A stretch of 64,000 bases of DNA from Gnetum montanum. Taxonomy: Eukaryota > Streptophyta > Gnetopsida > Gnetales > Gnetaceae. Below are positions 33,854-45,978 of this stretch, piece by piece. Under the pieces are notes generated by a model. It was not told the origin of the DNA. It ran no database searches and saw only the letters and a list, made by a program, of their open reading frames with translations. The stretch lies in contig MNCI01002763.1 in assembly GCA_015680685.1 (NCBI GenBank), positions 41,831 to 105,830 on the forward strand. The letters are read 5' to 3'. Each line of letters opens with the position of its first letter. Position 1 is the stretch's first letter. The translations under genes and the position numbers were made by a program.

Positions 33854-35716
33854 TGTTTGCAATTGTTTGAAACTATCAACATTGGGGGCCTCCTGATCTC
33901 ATGGCCTTGGGGGTCATGGGATCGAAGATGTTATTCAAACAAGGTTTAGGTGCTTACTAGTCTCTAGCAACACCAAGGCCTAGACACCTCCAAATAGACT
34001 TAGTAGTAATAAAACGAATTAATTGTGAGTATGTGTTTGCTATTACGAATGTTAAAATGATTAGATTATGTATAAAACTATAATTAGCTAACATAAAAGA
34101 GATTCAACTAACTTTGTCAAATACTATGAGTTGTTGAAGATTCCTATTTTGTTCAATCACTTAGTCTATATAGTCCCTATAGTATGTTACTTGTAACAAA
34201 TAAAATTTTACAAAAACATTTGAGCACAATTCTGCCAATCTACTCCCAATTTCCCCCAAGGATAGTTCCACAAGAAAACTAGAAATAGAGAAAAGAAAAC
34301 TTCCCCCTTGAAGGCCCTTTTATAGTGACCTTGGGAAAGTTACAATAATCATAAAAAGTTAGGGGCATTACAAATATCTAGGAATATTAATTTATAACTA
34401 TCCTGGAAGTTATAGCTTCCATAGGAAGTTATTAAAAATTTAAGCTATGGTTGCCAAGTGTTTCCTTGGTAACAAATATCATGGAGATCACCATAGGAAG
34501 TTACAAAAATTAGAGAAATATAAGCCAAAGTTGGTAAGTGCTTCATAAGAGACTACAAATATCAAGGATAATTAATTGTAATTTCCTATGGAATTTAGAA
34601 CAATAAAGTTAGATTTACCATACATTCATAAAACTTTCTTTCCTAATCCATAAGCCCTACCCAACTTTAAAGTACTACAATATATATAATTTTTTAAAAA
34701 TCTTATTAAGGCCTCATAGCCTTATTGTCATGTCCATCAACACATTTATACAAAATGTGTAAACATTATAATGTATGTTTGTCTCCCGTGGCCTCAATAC
34801 CATGCATCACGTCACCCTCTTCCTACATTCGAAGGAAAACCTACCATTTGTTGTGCCTTGCTTCAACCTTGATGCTGTTTTCTCCAAGAAAAATTAAATG
34901 TTGTCTAGCCTACTATTGGTAATGGCTCTGCCTAAGCCATAGACATTGTTGTTGGGTTTTGGCCTAATCTAGTTAAGAGACGCCACATGTTTCTTCATTA
35001 TTATAGTTTGGATTGATGGATTTTTTAGCTCCATCTCTATTGTAGGGTTTTGATGTTGTCTCTGCTATCATTTTGAACCCTAGAACAAATATCATCTGGG
35101 TGGTGTGGCTTGTTCATGGATTCATAGTGCCCTGTGCTTGAGTCTAGGCTTTTTAAATTTTGATTCATGTTTAAATATTCATCATTTATTTCTTTGGCTT
35201 CTGATGGATGCCACTAATTTTACTTTTTCTTCAAGATGCAATTTCTATTGGTAATAGCCTAAGTTTTGGTTATTTGTTTTGAAAATCCCATATGATGCTC
35301 TCATGATTTTTCATAAATATTTGTGAATTTGGAAAGGCTTTTGTTAAGCTCTACACTCCCTACCATTAAATTTCCAAAGCTTACGTAGTGAACAACATAT
35401 AATTAAAACTCTTATGTAAATAATGGTAATTTGGGAAATTCTGGAGCATTCCATGTTTTGTAACTTTGTAAAATTTTTCTTATTACTCATATTACTCATT
35501 CACTACAACTAGTAACTTCTAGAGTATCTCCTAAATTCACCATATTTCAACTTTCAAAAGGTATATTCATCTTTCAAAACTTCAAACAAAGGTGAATGAT
35601 TACAAGTACTTGTGTTGTCTACCACTTAGCCATTTCACTTGAATAAGTAACTATAATATTACTATTCTTCTCCTTTCAAAACTTTAACTCATAACAATAA
35701 GAAATTGACATTAAAA

Positions 35717-35721
35717 CCAAG
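35717..35721. other. Target duplication of solo LTR S, left (CCAAG)
   Basis: CCAAG pairs with CCTAG at 37379-37383. The uninterrupted R copy near 62820 has a single CCAAG followed by CTCC, as expected for the empty site. Confidence 0.8.
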
Positions 35722-37378
35722 TGTAGCAACCGAAAACGTCGGCAGCTGGAAAAAAACATTGAGGGGTCGTCGACCGCTAACAGTCTTAACCCTGTTTCCA
35801 TGGGAGGGCCATGTTGGATGGGATGGAAACGAAGCGCCCTGAACGGTCTGGTCGATCAGACAGGAACTTAGTCGGTGTTAATATAACCTTTTGCAACGTG
35901 TAATTTGAAAACGAGACTGATAATGCGAAGTAATGCTTAAATGTAAAAAAGACAGAAAATAGTGTAAAATGCAATGGTAAACAGGAGACAAAGTAAAACA
36001 TAGTTAGAAAAATGCACCACTTCGAAGCTATGGCCTCGCTTTGTCAAGATGGATACAATCGGTTGCATAGTGTTGAGAAGTGCAGAGATCCTGAGAGTAA
36101 CCAAGACGTGTAGGGCAAGGTGGCTATGTGCTTGAATGTGGACTTAATTGTCAACAATGTGAAGTGCTATCAAGGTGGTAGAAGAGAATAGAACAGAATG
36201 CCAGCTGAAAGCGCTAACTGTTTACAATGTTAAACAGAAAGTTTACAATGCTTGAGATTACAGTGCCAACTTTTTGCTTGTCAGCCAACCAGATTGTTAA
36301 CTGATCAAATTGCCAAGAAAACAGACTGGGGATTGGAAAAGTTGCAAAGGAAGTCCCTTGGATCAAAAAGTTCGAAAAAAGGGAACCAAAGAAAAAGAAC
36401 CGAAGAGAGAGTGAACCTGAGAGCTAGAGAGCCAGAGAGACTTCAAGCATCATTCATTGGGGTATTTATAGGATCAAGGGCGTGCAAAAGATGCGGTTTG
36501 AACATCACGTGCCTTGGGCTTATGTTGACCTATCTATGCTACACGTGCTTGCACGACCATTGGGCAAGCCGCCATGCTGTAATTACGAGCCTGCCATGCC
36601 ATAATTATGCTGTTAGAGCAATGATGCAATTAGGTGAAGTGCATTGATGTCACGTAACTACTTGCCACATCTCACTATGCCTTGTAGCATAGCATGTTTG
36701 GCATGGCATAGCATCTTGTTACGCTGTGCCACGCTACGCAGTGCAGCGTAGCTGCCAATTTGAAGCAAGAAACTTGCATTGTGTCCTGCTGCATGCACTG
36801 GAAACCCTTGAAGCACGCTGACTGTTTGTCACATTTTTTCCATGCTATGCTATGCTACGTAGCGTATCATAGCATAGCAGCTAGCCTCAGTTGCAAAAAG
36901 CATCGTCAATCTGCAAACTTTGCCTTTTGCACTGCGAAAACTTGCGAACTTGTTGATCCCACCCTTCGAGTTACCTTCTGTCACTTTTGCAGAATTGCTA
37001 CACCTCGCTGCGCCTTGTAGCTTAGTGTAGCGTAGCAGCAAACATGACTTGATTTTGCCAAGTTCGTCGCTTTTTGATGGAAAGAGACATTGCTAAAGGA
37101 CTTGAAGTCGGGCAAGGGGACTAGTTGTCTAGCTTTTGCTACGTTGTGCTACGCTACGTAGCATAGCGTAGCGTAGCATTGTGCTTCTGCAAACGTCTTC
37201 TGAAGTTTGCTACGCAACATGGCGTAGCGTAGTGTAGCAAAACTCCTTGACTTAGAAAACTTGCTGAAGCAGACAGTCTGATCATCAGAGCATCGATCTC
37301 CTGAAGAACTATCATGATGCTGCACGAATTGCAAAGGCCTGGTGAAGCAAGCATGCCTTCGAATTTTGGGGTGTTTCA
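35722..37378 (-). mobile_element. Solo LTR S, 1,657 bp, inserted in R
   Basis: Termini TGTAGCAACC and GGTGTTTCA form a short imperfect inverted repeat ending TG/CA, flanked by a near-perfect 5-bp duplication. The minus strand has TATAAATACCCC at 36470-36459 followed by a CT-rich leader (CTCTCTGGCTCTCTAGCTCTC), a classic plant core promoter, so the LTR points left. The U3 part (37378-36480) is filled with GCTACGCTA-type palindromic repeats. The 131-codon plus-strand frame at 36252-36647 runs against this promoter and is not considered a gene. Confidence 0.82.
36690..37250. repeat. GCTACG/CGTAGC palindromic repeat clusters in the U3 of S
   Basis: Clusters near 36700-36755, 36841-36885, 37005-37040, 37140-37180 and 37208-37242 are built from GCTACGCTA, TAGCGTAGC and GCTATGCTA words in both directions, for example GCTACGCTACGTAGC. 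Each cluster can fold on itself, and clusters are also mutually complementary. Confidence 0.85.
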
Positions 37379-37590
37379 CCTAGCTCCATCATTGTGAAAG
37401 TAGACACCCTGCTTGTTCATTAACATGTGAATATACTTCCATTTTACAAAGAAGGCAACTAAACTCCAATGGATTTTTCCTTTTTCTACTTGTATGCTAT
37501 CTTGCATTCACAAATAACATTTGGATTTTAATAAAACCCAAACCTTAATATACAAATCTTGCTTCATAAGATGGCTAGAATGTGTCAATA

Positions 37591-40500
37591 GTACCACACC
37601 ATGAACTGCCGCCTTTGTTCTTCGAATGCCCTGGCTATTTTCCTTAACTCCTAATAATCTAACATTCTACAAGCCATGTTAGTTGCAACATATTTTTGGC
37701 CCTAATAGCTAGCCTTGCCACTTCTAATTCTGAGTTTGCTATGTGTAACTTTTACAGTGCATCCTTTCTATCAACAAACTCTTTCTCATATAGAGCATAC
37801 ATGACCACTACTTTCTGTTCTAGCTCATTTTTGGACTTGCCTGCTATCAACATGGCTAGGTTAGCATAAAAAAGGTTTGCTAACCTCATGTACTCAGTTA
37901 GATCATTAATCTATAGGTCTTTGTTCTTTGTTTCTGCCTAGTGGACATGAGCAAGACTATCCAAGATTGGCTGCCAATCAAGATTTTGTGTAGAGATTGA
38001 ACTGATCTTAGCCTTTGCCATCTAGATCTCTTTCTTATTGATCTACTTGTACATGCCCACCTAGTCTCTAAAATTTTCCTTGAGCTATTTACATTTCTTG
38101 GCCTCATTTTATCATGTGCTGATTTCAATGATAGACTTTTGTCAAATTACACAAACTTCTTCCATTGATAAGTTTCTACTTTCCCTAGCCAAATGACTCA
38201 TATCTTGGTTGGCCCTCATAATTTTTTCTCTTAATTGGTGGATGCTTTCTTTAAGAACATTCTTCTATTTTTCTACATTGGTCAACTTTGTGTTGTTTGC
38301 AACTAATTAGTTATTCTCTTCTTGTAAGGCAACGAGTGCTTTAGCATGTGCATATGTCTGAGCTTCTACCACTGAAGCATCCCATACTACCTCTCCTTCT
38401 ATTTTTTTTATTCACATGTTATGATCAATCAACCTATTCACATGGTCATTTCTAAACTATTCTAGTTGATTTGGTGCAAAAAAACTATGTATGATCTCTT
38501 CTTTCAACTCACAGGGTGGTTATTGCTTCTTGTAATCTTCTAACTTCATCTTCAGCATGCTCCACCATGGTCTTAGCCATGACCAACTTTCCCTTGATGG
38601 TAATCAGTTTAGACTATAGTATAGTGATATCACTAGGGAATCAAAGAGATTCTGCATGACTTGCTCTATTTGTAATAGTCTGTTAAGTATGTCATCATGT
38701 TCAACAAAATTCATTAAGGAACTGACAAGCATTTAAGCATCTCTCACTTATAAAAGATCTGTCAATGACATGATAGGAACATTAAAGGACTCTTTAATAT
38801 GATCTATGATCACCTTAGCTGCTCCTACTATATCTTGATGCTACATTACCACAACTATGGCTCCTTCTTTGGTCTCAAGTAGTACTTGGAATGATGCAGC
38901 ATTCCTTGATATTTGTTGTGCCCAGTCAACCTCTTCTCCTATTTGCATTGACACTTGCCCACTAGCTAGGTCTATGGATATAGTAGGCATTATGGAACTT
39001 TCTCTAACTTTATACAAGTTGGCTCCTTTCCTTGTTCCCCTATTGATATTTTCAGAAATTTGTTGCAAATGGCTCATCGATGGCTTGTAATCCTATGGCA
39101 GCGATGGAACCTGCTTCTGCTATTGTTATTGCTACTATTGTTGCTACTACTTAGTTTATGGTTGACTACTAGGCTTGGCCTATTGTTACTAACCAATAGC
39201 TAGCATGCTACTGGTAACTGTAGCACCTATAGTTCCTTCTTTGCCTACTAGTTTTTCTACTTGGTCTTTCTTTGAAGGCACTGGTTTAAGCATCTCTACG
39301 TATGAAGCACTCTTAGCCTTCCTAGGGACATTATTAGTGTACCCTAGAATTCCAGCTTGTCTACATAGCTTTCTAATAAGGCAAGGAAATGGAAGTATAA
39401 ACTTCCCTACCTTTTTTTCTTCACACCACCTTTCAATTTCAAGTAAGTAGATATGGGTAATGTTTGCATTGAATTTTCCCATCAAGATGACGCTTCCTAT
39501 GGCTGCATATGTTGATATTTTATTGAGCCTCTTAGTAGGGAACATGTGGAAGGTGCCAATTTTGAAATAGATCTTTTCTTTAGAGGTTAGCTCTATAATC
39601 TTTGTCATCCTTGCCATGTGCACATTGCAACCATAGTCTCTTTGCATTAGTGTCCGATCTAGTGGGGATCTATGCCACATTTGCCCCTTCATTGGGTACA
39701 TTGAGGACCTTAACAATCGCTTTCACTGAATAAGGTACTGAGACTCCTTCAATTTTTACCATTGCATTAGGCTGCTTGTTATGCTAGAACTGGTATGTCT
39801 CTCCCAAATACCATTCTTTACTACTTGTAAGTGTGGGTCATAGTGGTAATGCTTGAAGTTGTGTCTTTACTGTTTCTGAAGAAAATTCCATGAATGGACC
39901 AAAATTTAGCTCCATGATAGCTATGGACATGATCAATTTCTCTTAGATGGTCTAGAGTCAATCTAGTGATAGTGTGAGGTGTTGTCCTTATTTTGGTACT
40001 TACAAAATTTTTGCCTCCACTTGGGTAGAGTGCTCTATGGTAGGAGTTAGTTGATGGAAATGGAAAGATTGAGCCTCCTACTCTATATGCTCTGCTTGTG
40101 GTGTTTGCTCCCCTATTCAACCTCTTCCATGGCCTCTTAGTCTTTTGCTTCTCATGTTCTCTTTGGGGCCATTTGTAATCAACAAGGGTTTGAAATTATT
40201 AAAGTGTTATACCAGTTCCTTGTAGTTCTCTACCTTGCTCATACCCTTGATTGGATCAAGTTCCTATTATATTAGGATTGTAGAGTTAGAAAAATTTTCA
40301 AAAAGGAACCCCTTAAGTATTATCTCTTTTGGTTACCTATGACCTTCTATCATTTCTTTGCTGATTATGGTCTAAAATAGTTGGTATGATCTATTAGGAG
40401 TATTATTTAAGTCTTTTTGGCCTTAGCTTGATTGTTTAACTTTAAGATTCTTGTTATCCCTTTGTACTTACCCTTTAGGATATCTTCTAGGCATTAGAAA

Positions 40501-40650
40501 TTTTTGACTCAAATTTTAATGATACTGCACTAAGTACCCCACCATGACAAAGTTGAGAGCTTTGGGATCAATAAGGGTCAATAATTTTGGAAATTGGAGC
40601 TATGAGGGTGAAGTTATGAGCTTTAGAAGTTAGCATGTCAAAGCTCTTAA
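37591..40650 (-). pseudogene. Third ORF of the minus element, main part
   Basis: Minus-strand coding remnant. N-terminal third: LNFGPFMEFSSETVKTQLQA, a YLGETYQF block and, in an open frame of 175 codons (39716-39189), a region ending LPFPCLIRKLCRQAGI then GYTNN. The LPFP-LI-LC signature resembles the 'putative plant transposon protein' domain. The remainder to 37596 is rich in K, E, Q and L and looks like a long coiled coil. It matches 51.4-54.2 kb and 1-2001. Stops are frequent. It resumes at 33848 after the R insertion. Confidence 0.72.
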
Positions 40651-40718
40651 AAGAAAAAATTGGTAAAAACTCTCTTCTTACAAAATGAGAAATGGAAAAA
40701 TTTGGCTAACTCTTGCAC

Positions 40719-40815
40719 ATATATATACTATTTTTATTAGTGTGACATCATAGATCATACATTGTAGATACAACATCGTAGGACCTACAACATCATAGCT
40801 ACGACTTCATCGAAA
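40719..40815 (-). promoter_or_regulatory. U3-like hairpins and TATA box ahead of the third ORF (minus element)
   Basis: On the minus strand, words of the type CTATGATGTTGTAGGTCC / CTACGATGTTGTATCTAC with the palindrome GTAGG-T-CCTAC (40788-40778) are followed by AGTATATATATGTG at 40731-40719. The same words occur in the U3 of the family-1 LTR at 2262-2330. This suggests an internal promoter for the third ORF; activity is not shown. Confidence 0.45.
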
Positions 40816-42189
40816 AATTCTTAAAATTTTTCATTTATTTTTGATGGAAAAAATAAGTCAAATAGAATATTTGGAAGATGTAAAGCTTGGCTACAAGATC
40901 ATGGGTTATTCATGAGGCACAATTTTTGAGAATTTAGCATTTGAAGTTTAGGAAGAAGGAATCTTGGGTAACGAAAGTTTATGGAATGGATAGGAAATGG
41001 GTAATGAATTTCTAGTGTTTGGACAGATTATTTGATGTGAAGGGAAGTCTTCATTGATTCATGATGGTTTTTGGAAGGCACAAGATGATGTGGAAGTGCT
41101 TTTCAAGTATGAAATACAAGTTATAAAAGTGGTTCCTTCCTAGAATAGGCTCTAGCCCTTACTACCCTTGTATAACCACACCTAAAAGGTTCCTTAGGCA
41201 CTCGAGTTGAATGTAAGACATCCTTATTAGCAAAACACACATATTACAATCACCAGCTTGGGAAAATATCACTATGTTACATAAAACCACAAGTTATGAT
41301 TAATTATACAATGAGATGAGATGGACTATAGAAGGAATTATTGGAATTAGGATGTGAGGTGTCTTACCATAAGCATAATAAATCCTTGTGTATTATTGAT
41401 GGTTAAAGTAATCATTAGCCCTTATTTCCAAGATTCAAACCAAGTCCATAACACTTTCTAGTGACATCACATTATGGTACATTTCAAACTCACAATCATA
41501 ACACTATTACTATTGTAAGGAGTATCATCACTTGGTGTTTTATCCAAGGGAGAAGTGTATTCATTACACTTTTATATTTTTTTTTGTTTTGAAATTCCCA
41601 AGAAGTAACCTACCTTTAGGCATGGGTAACATGTCTTTCTAGTGACATGGTAAAGTAGCACTAATTATACTCTTACTGCCATTTTTTGTTAGATTTACAA
41701 GGATATAATATAGCCTTAGCAACATGATAGAACATACAGTAGTGATCCAAGAGATTTTACAAATCTCCTTAATGTCACACCTTTCACATTCCCACTTGGC
41801 TTTTCACCTTTTCTATTTAGGCATAATGATCACAAGTTTATTCTTCGTTTTATTAGAAGAAGAATATCATTATGCCCATGGTAAGAACTTCTTATTGTTG
41901 GAATGAGTGGATAGATGTTGTGCTCTCACTGTACAAATAATCAGTCTCTTATGACTTGATAACATAGAGGAAATGTCACCTTATTGGAACTACATCTTGC
42001 TTTATTCATGGTGTTTTATTAACAATTGATAAAAATATGTACAAGTAAAATAAAAACAAAACATGGAAAAGAAAGTAGAAAACATATCAAAAAATAAAAA
42101 AAATAAAAATAATGAAAGATTATTAAAGAATTAGAAAATATCAAAGAATATCAAAAATTTAAGAAATGAAGAGTATAAAAGAAAAGGAA
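40816..42189 (-). other. Spacer between pol and the third ORF of the minus element
   Basis: No long frame. The right part (42040-42230) is a T-rich tract on the minus strand, like 49700-49870 just after pol of the plus element, which supports the shared layout. The rest is unassigned. Confidence 0.5.
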
Positions 42190-42471
42190 AGTATATTAAG
42201 AAATTAGAAAAAGTAATAAGAAAGTAGAAAATTTTAGAAGTACATATGTGTCCCAGTGGACACCCCTACAACTAGGATCAAGATCAATCAATCGAAACAA
42301 TGAACAAGTTGAGGATATTTTAATAAGTTGGGTGGAATCTTTGTTGGAATTGGAATATTGGTGAAATAGTTTAACTTGATCGATGTTTACCAATATGAGC
42401 TTATGTGGGCTAGATGGATGATGGATATGCATGGCACTTGAAGGGTAAGTTTCCTAAACAATATAGGGTTC
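42190..42471 (-). pseudogene. Integrase C-terminal end of the minus element
   Basis: Minus-strand frame reads KEPYIV-ETYPSSAMHIHH and then KLILVNIDQVKLFHQ, matching KGPYFIYETFPFGAMLIC and KTLLVNMQKIKPFH in the plus element (49460-49580). The sequence upstream in the protein lies at 55568 and beyond, on the far side of the inserted plus element. Confidence 0.8.
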
Positions 42472-42476
42472 CTTCC
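42472..42476. other. Target duplication of the plus element, left (CTTCC)
   Basis: CTTCC pairs with CTCTC at 55563-55567. Joining GGTTC-CTTCC to AAAGCATTTG restores, on the minus strand, the conserved integrase segment equivalent to FQTLWKGPY of the plus element. Confidence 0.7.
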
Positions 42477-43298
42477 TAATGAATCATGTGTCGTTGGGCT
42501 ATGTTGATTGGATCCTATCGATGTAGGATTTCCTACATTGATGGTTACCCATCACTATGGCACCTTGTCATCACTTATAAATGTGTGCCTACCTGTTACA
42601 TTTATGGTACTTCTTCCATTAGTTGTAGTGAAGCTCTTGTATTTTGTTTTCTCTAGACTTAGAATATTTTCTGAGTGCTCATAATAGGAGTCAAAGAAGT
42701 GTACAAATCTTTATTCAAGCATTGATGTACTTGAGCATGTCAGTGTGAATGGCAATAAATATAAGCTTTTCTAATCAAACCTTGTAGTAGTTGGAATAGA
42801 TTAATGTTTCCCTTATGCATTTATTATTCATGCACTTGAATTTAATGAATTTTAATTATGTAATTAATATCAATTAAATAATGAACATAAGTACGTCCAC
42901 TTCAAGCATATGTTACACCTGGTAATCCTAGTAGTGCTTAATGCTTAGTAGCCCAGTAGTGTGACAACGTGTTTAGGATGTGTACAAAAAGTGGGAATAG
43001 ATACTTATGGTAGGATTAGTTAAGTGTTAGCTAGTTATTAGATTAATTAAATATCAAATTTACTTTTTTTCTAGTACTTAAGCAAATCTAGTAAAAAAGA
43101 AAATCATGTGCCTTAGTGACACTTAACCATACCATTGCATTTCATAAGTGAAACTGAGAAAAAAACAATCACATCCTTAATATTCACTTACTAGACCTAG
43201 TGTACTTGGAGAGCTAAAGTCTATGGAATTCAATTAGATCACTTAGTGAACGCTAGTGATTTGGATGGTTGGGTGTAGAGATTGCTTGTTTCTCATCA
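42477..43298 (+). mobile_element. 5' LTR of the plus element
   Basis: 822 bp, from TAATGAATCATG (TG start mutated) to TTTCTCATCA, immediately before the primer-binding site. TATAAATG at 42576-42583. A hairpin (ATGTAGGA-TT-TCCTACAT, 42521-42538) lies 38 bp upstream of it. Confidence 0.85.
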
Positions 43299-43317
43299 TT
43301 GGCACTATTGCCAGGGA
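43299..43317 (+). other. Primer-binding site
   Basis: TTGGCACTATTGCCAGGGA directly follows the LTR. It resembles the TTGGCGCCGTTGCCGGGGA site of Athila/Tat elements, which is usually read as complementary to tRNA-Asp (family knowledge). Three mismatches suggest decay. Confidence 0.7.
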
Positions 43318-43451
43318 CTTTAGTTAGCTACGTGTGCTATCTAGGACTTAGTGAAATTATTTAAAGACATTGTAATGAATCTTAAAGTTGTAATCATTAA
43401 GAATAATAATAATAGTAATGAGCACACTATTTTTCTTTTTAAAGTTTTAAA

Positions 43452-45960
43452 ATGGCTTCTTCTCATAGGGCTAATTCTTCATCGTTATTCAAGCATACAT
43501 CTAATCAACAAATGCATGGGAGGTCAAATTAGATAGTTCCCCAACAATACAAAGTGGTATATACTAATCTCAATGAGTATGTACTAGATTTCACCTTCAT
43601 CCTACATCAAGATGAGAAACTGTGATGGAGGAACATGGAGGGAAACATCATGTTGTTGCACGATTGATTAGTTCCTGTGATGTTGCTCTAAACTCTTATA
43701 AGGTTGGGCATTTAAGGGCTCAATGTTGAATATGTTGTGCAGGACCATGACTATTAGGACTACCATCCCAGTGAGGCATAATGCAAAAGAGAAACAGGAG
43801 AGATGTCATGAAGCATCAAAGGAAAAATGGTTCAATAACCCCTTGTTCCTGCTAGGCCAAAAAGAAGAAGAGGATCTCTTTTCTGGGGGTTCTCAAATCA
43901 CAAACTCTCCTCCCCTTGGCTTTGATCAGGGGGGCTTAAACTAGAACTTACCATCCACTATAAACAATCCTGCTTCAAGCAAGAATGGGTCCCATGACCA
44001 TGGGGACTCCAAAGCTAGGAGTCAAAGCAAGAACATGGACAAAAATGAGGATCGTGGCTGTGACCAAAGAATAGGGGATAGTAGACATCATGTTGGTGTT
44101 GGATCTCCTCTCTCTTCTTCACCTTCAACATCCTATTCTTCTTTCTTAAGCTTCAACCAAAGCTGCAGAGGATGTGATTGTGATGGAGGTGACAAGTAGG
44201 AAAAAGATGATTGTAGGGCCTATTAGACTAGTAAAGACCAAGGGCATGGACAATCAAAGAAGGCCCACCATCATGAAAGGAGGGGTAAATAGAGCACATC
44301 ATGGCCATCATGGCCATCACAGAGGCTATGACCATGATGAGCCTTTGCTTATAATAAGAAATATGTTGAACTACAAAGGCCTTGAGAATCCCAACAAGGA
44401 ATATGAAAGATAGCAGAATTAAACAATTGGATATGAACAATATCTCCAAGTTTGAAGGGGGATACAATTCAAATCCATAGAATCATCTTCAAGGCTTTCA
44501 CAATGCTTGTGCCTTACATAACATAAAAAATGAATGGCAAAAGTTAAAGTTGTTTCCAAGGATGCTCATTAAAGAAGCTAAAAGCTGGTACCAATTCTTA
44601 AAACTAGAATCAATTAGACATTGGAGTATGATGTTTGAGCTCTTCAATGACAAGTATCAGACATACTCTCAAGTGTCCAATTTGAGAAAGTAGATCCAAG
44701 GTTGGAAACAAGGAACACATGCCCTTGGACACAACCATGGGAAGGTACTATTCTCTCTTGCACAAATGTCTTGGCCATGGTTATTCGCAAAGGGAGCAGC
44801 TTTGCCCTATCATAAATGGGCTTCAAACAAAAATGAGGAGAACTCTTGGGATCTATGCATAAGGAAAACTCTTAGAACTTAGAGTTCATCAGATCTAAAG
44901 GTTGATAGAGTAGGTTTTCAAGGAAGAAGGAGAGTTGAGAAAAAGGGAAACTATAAAAGAATATAACTAGGGCCCTTCCATCCACAAAAGAGAGGTATGG
45001 TTCTATGACAATGTAGAGGAGGCACCCACTTGGTGAACTGGTGCAATGAAAGACCTTGTTAATTCAAAAGTATATTTCCGAAATTTTAACTAAGGTAGAT
45101 AAAATGTGAAACTCTTTGGATGAGAAGTTCCAAACTACTCTGAAAATTGCAAAGGAATCAAAGGAGAAAAGTAGTGATTGTGATTGTAGAAGAAGGAAGG
45201 AAGTTGAACATGTCCATCAAAGGGGTAATGGCAAGGCTGCTGCCATAGAGGAGCTTATTGACTCTGAATTAGATGATGATGGTGGGTGTGACATTTGCCA
45301 CTATGAACATCTTAAGGGATGTTATTCCATTTTTTCATACTTGCTGGAGTTTGGGGTGTATGCTCTAAATCCTAGATTGGCAAGAAGGCAAGCATTTAGA
45401 AGGTTGTCTTATCCTTAAGGCAATCCTAGGTAGTTCCACCAACAATAAGCATACTATCCAAGTGGAGCTCCACCACAACCTCATGAGCAATACCATCAGT
45501 GGGAGCACCCATAGTCATGGGGGATGCCACCACCAAGGCAATAGTACCCTTACCAATAACTTGATTCATATGGGTACTATGTTCATCATCCCATTTCTCC
45601 GCATGACTCTTTTAGTCATACTTCATTCCAGCATCACTACTACCCTCCTAAATACTATATAGCCTAATCTCTAAGAGGGAAATTCCCATTTTCCCATTAC
45701 CCTCCTCATCCTTCTGCACATGTCCCTCTACCCTTAACTCAATTACCACCTACTCCCTTAATGTAGGATGAAATTCTAGCCTAGTCACAACAACGTAACA
45801 CCACCAGGGCTGTTAACTTATAGCCGGCTTCTCAATCAAGTGGTTCAAAAAATAAACCCTGAAAGAGACCCTTTTTTTTTGAACCAACAGTCCTACAAAG
45901 ATCTTATAAACACACGTGGCTAATAATCCTACTTCTCCTTCAACCTCTGCACAATCTTTT
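43452..45960 (+). pseudogene. gag of the plus element
   Basis: ATG at 43452 (MASSHR), like MASTKD at the gag start of the minus element. The capsid-like core near 44500-44850 has LFPRMLIKEAKSWYQFLKLE, HWSMMFELFNDKYQTYSQV and IQGWKQG, the pattern of the retrotransposon gag domain. A short cysteine motif CDICHYEHLKGC (spacing C-2-C-3-H-3-C) follows at about 45290-45325. Frameshifts and stops split it into pieces such as 45116-45418. Confidence 0.75.
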
Positions 45961-45978
45961 GAGTCCCTTTCAAACTAA

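Larger units (their letters stand above)
33854..37590 (-). mobile_element. Solo LTR R (about 2.07 kb net), minus orientation, itself interrupted
   Basis: Minus-strand start TATTGACACATT (the other copy has TGTTGACACATT) and end GCAAACA. A strong TATA box, CTATAAAAGG, lies on the minus strand at 34324-34317. No internal region or second LTR is attached, so it is a solo LTR sitting in the third ORF of the minus element. A reversed copy starts at 62612 and covers the same sequence as far as 64000. Open frames inside it (for example 34725-34922) are in transposon sequence and were not taken as genes. Confidence 0.75.

Noticed and set aside
36252-36647. 131-codon plus-strand open frame
   Set aside because: It lies wholly inside solo LTR S, opposite to the S promoter, and has no recognisable domain.
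36690-37250. Possible CRISPR-like array
   Set aside because: Repeats are short, palindromic, irregularly spaced and sit in a plant LTR; there are no uniform spacers.
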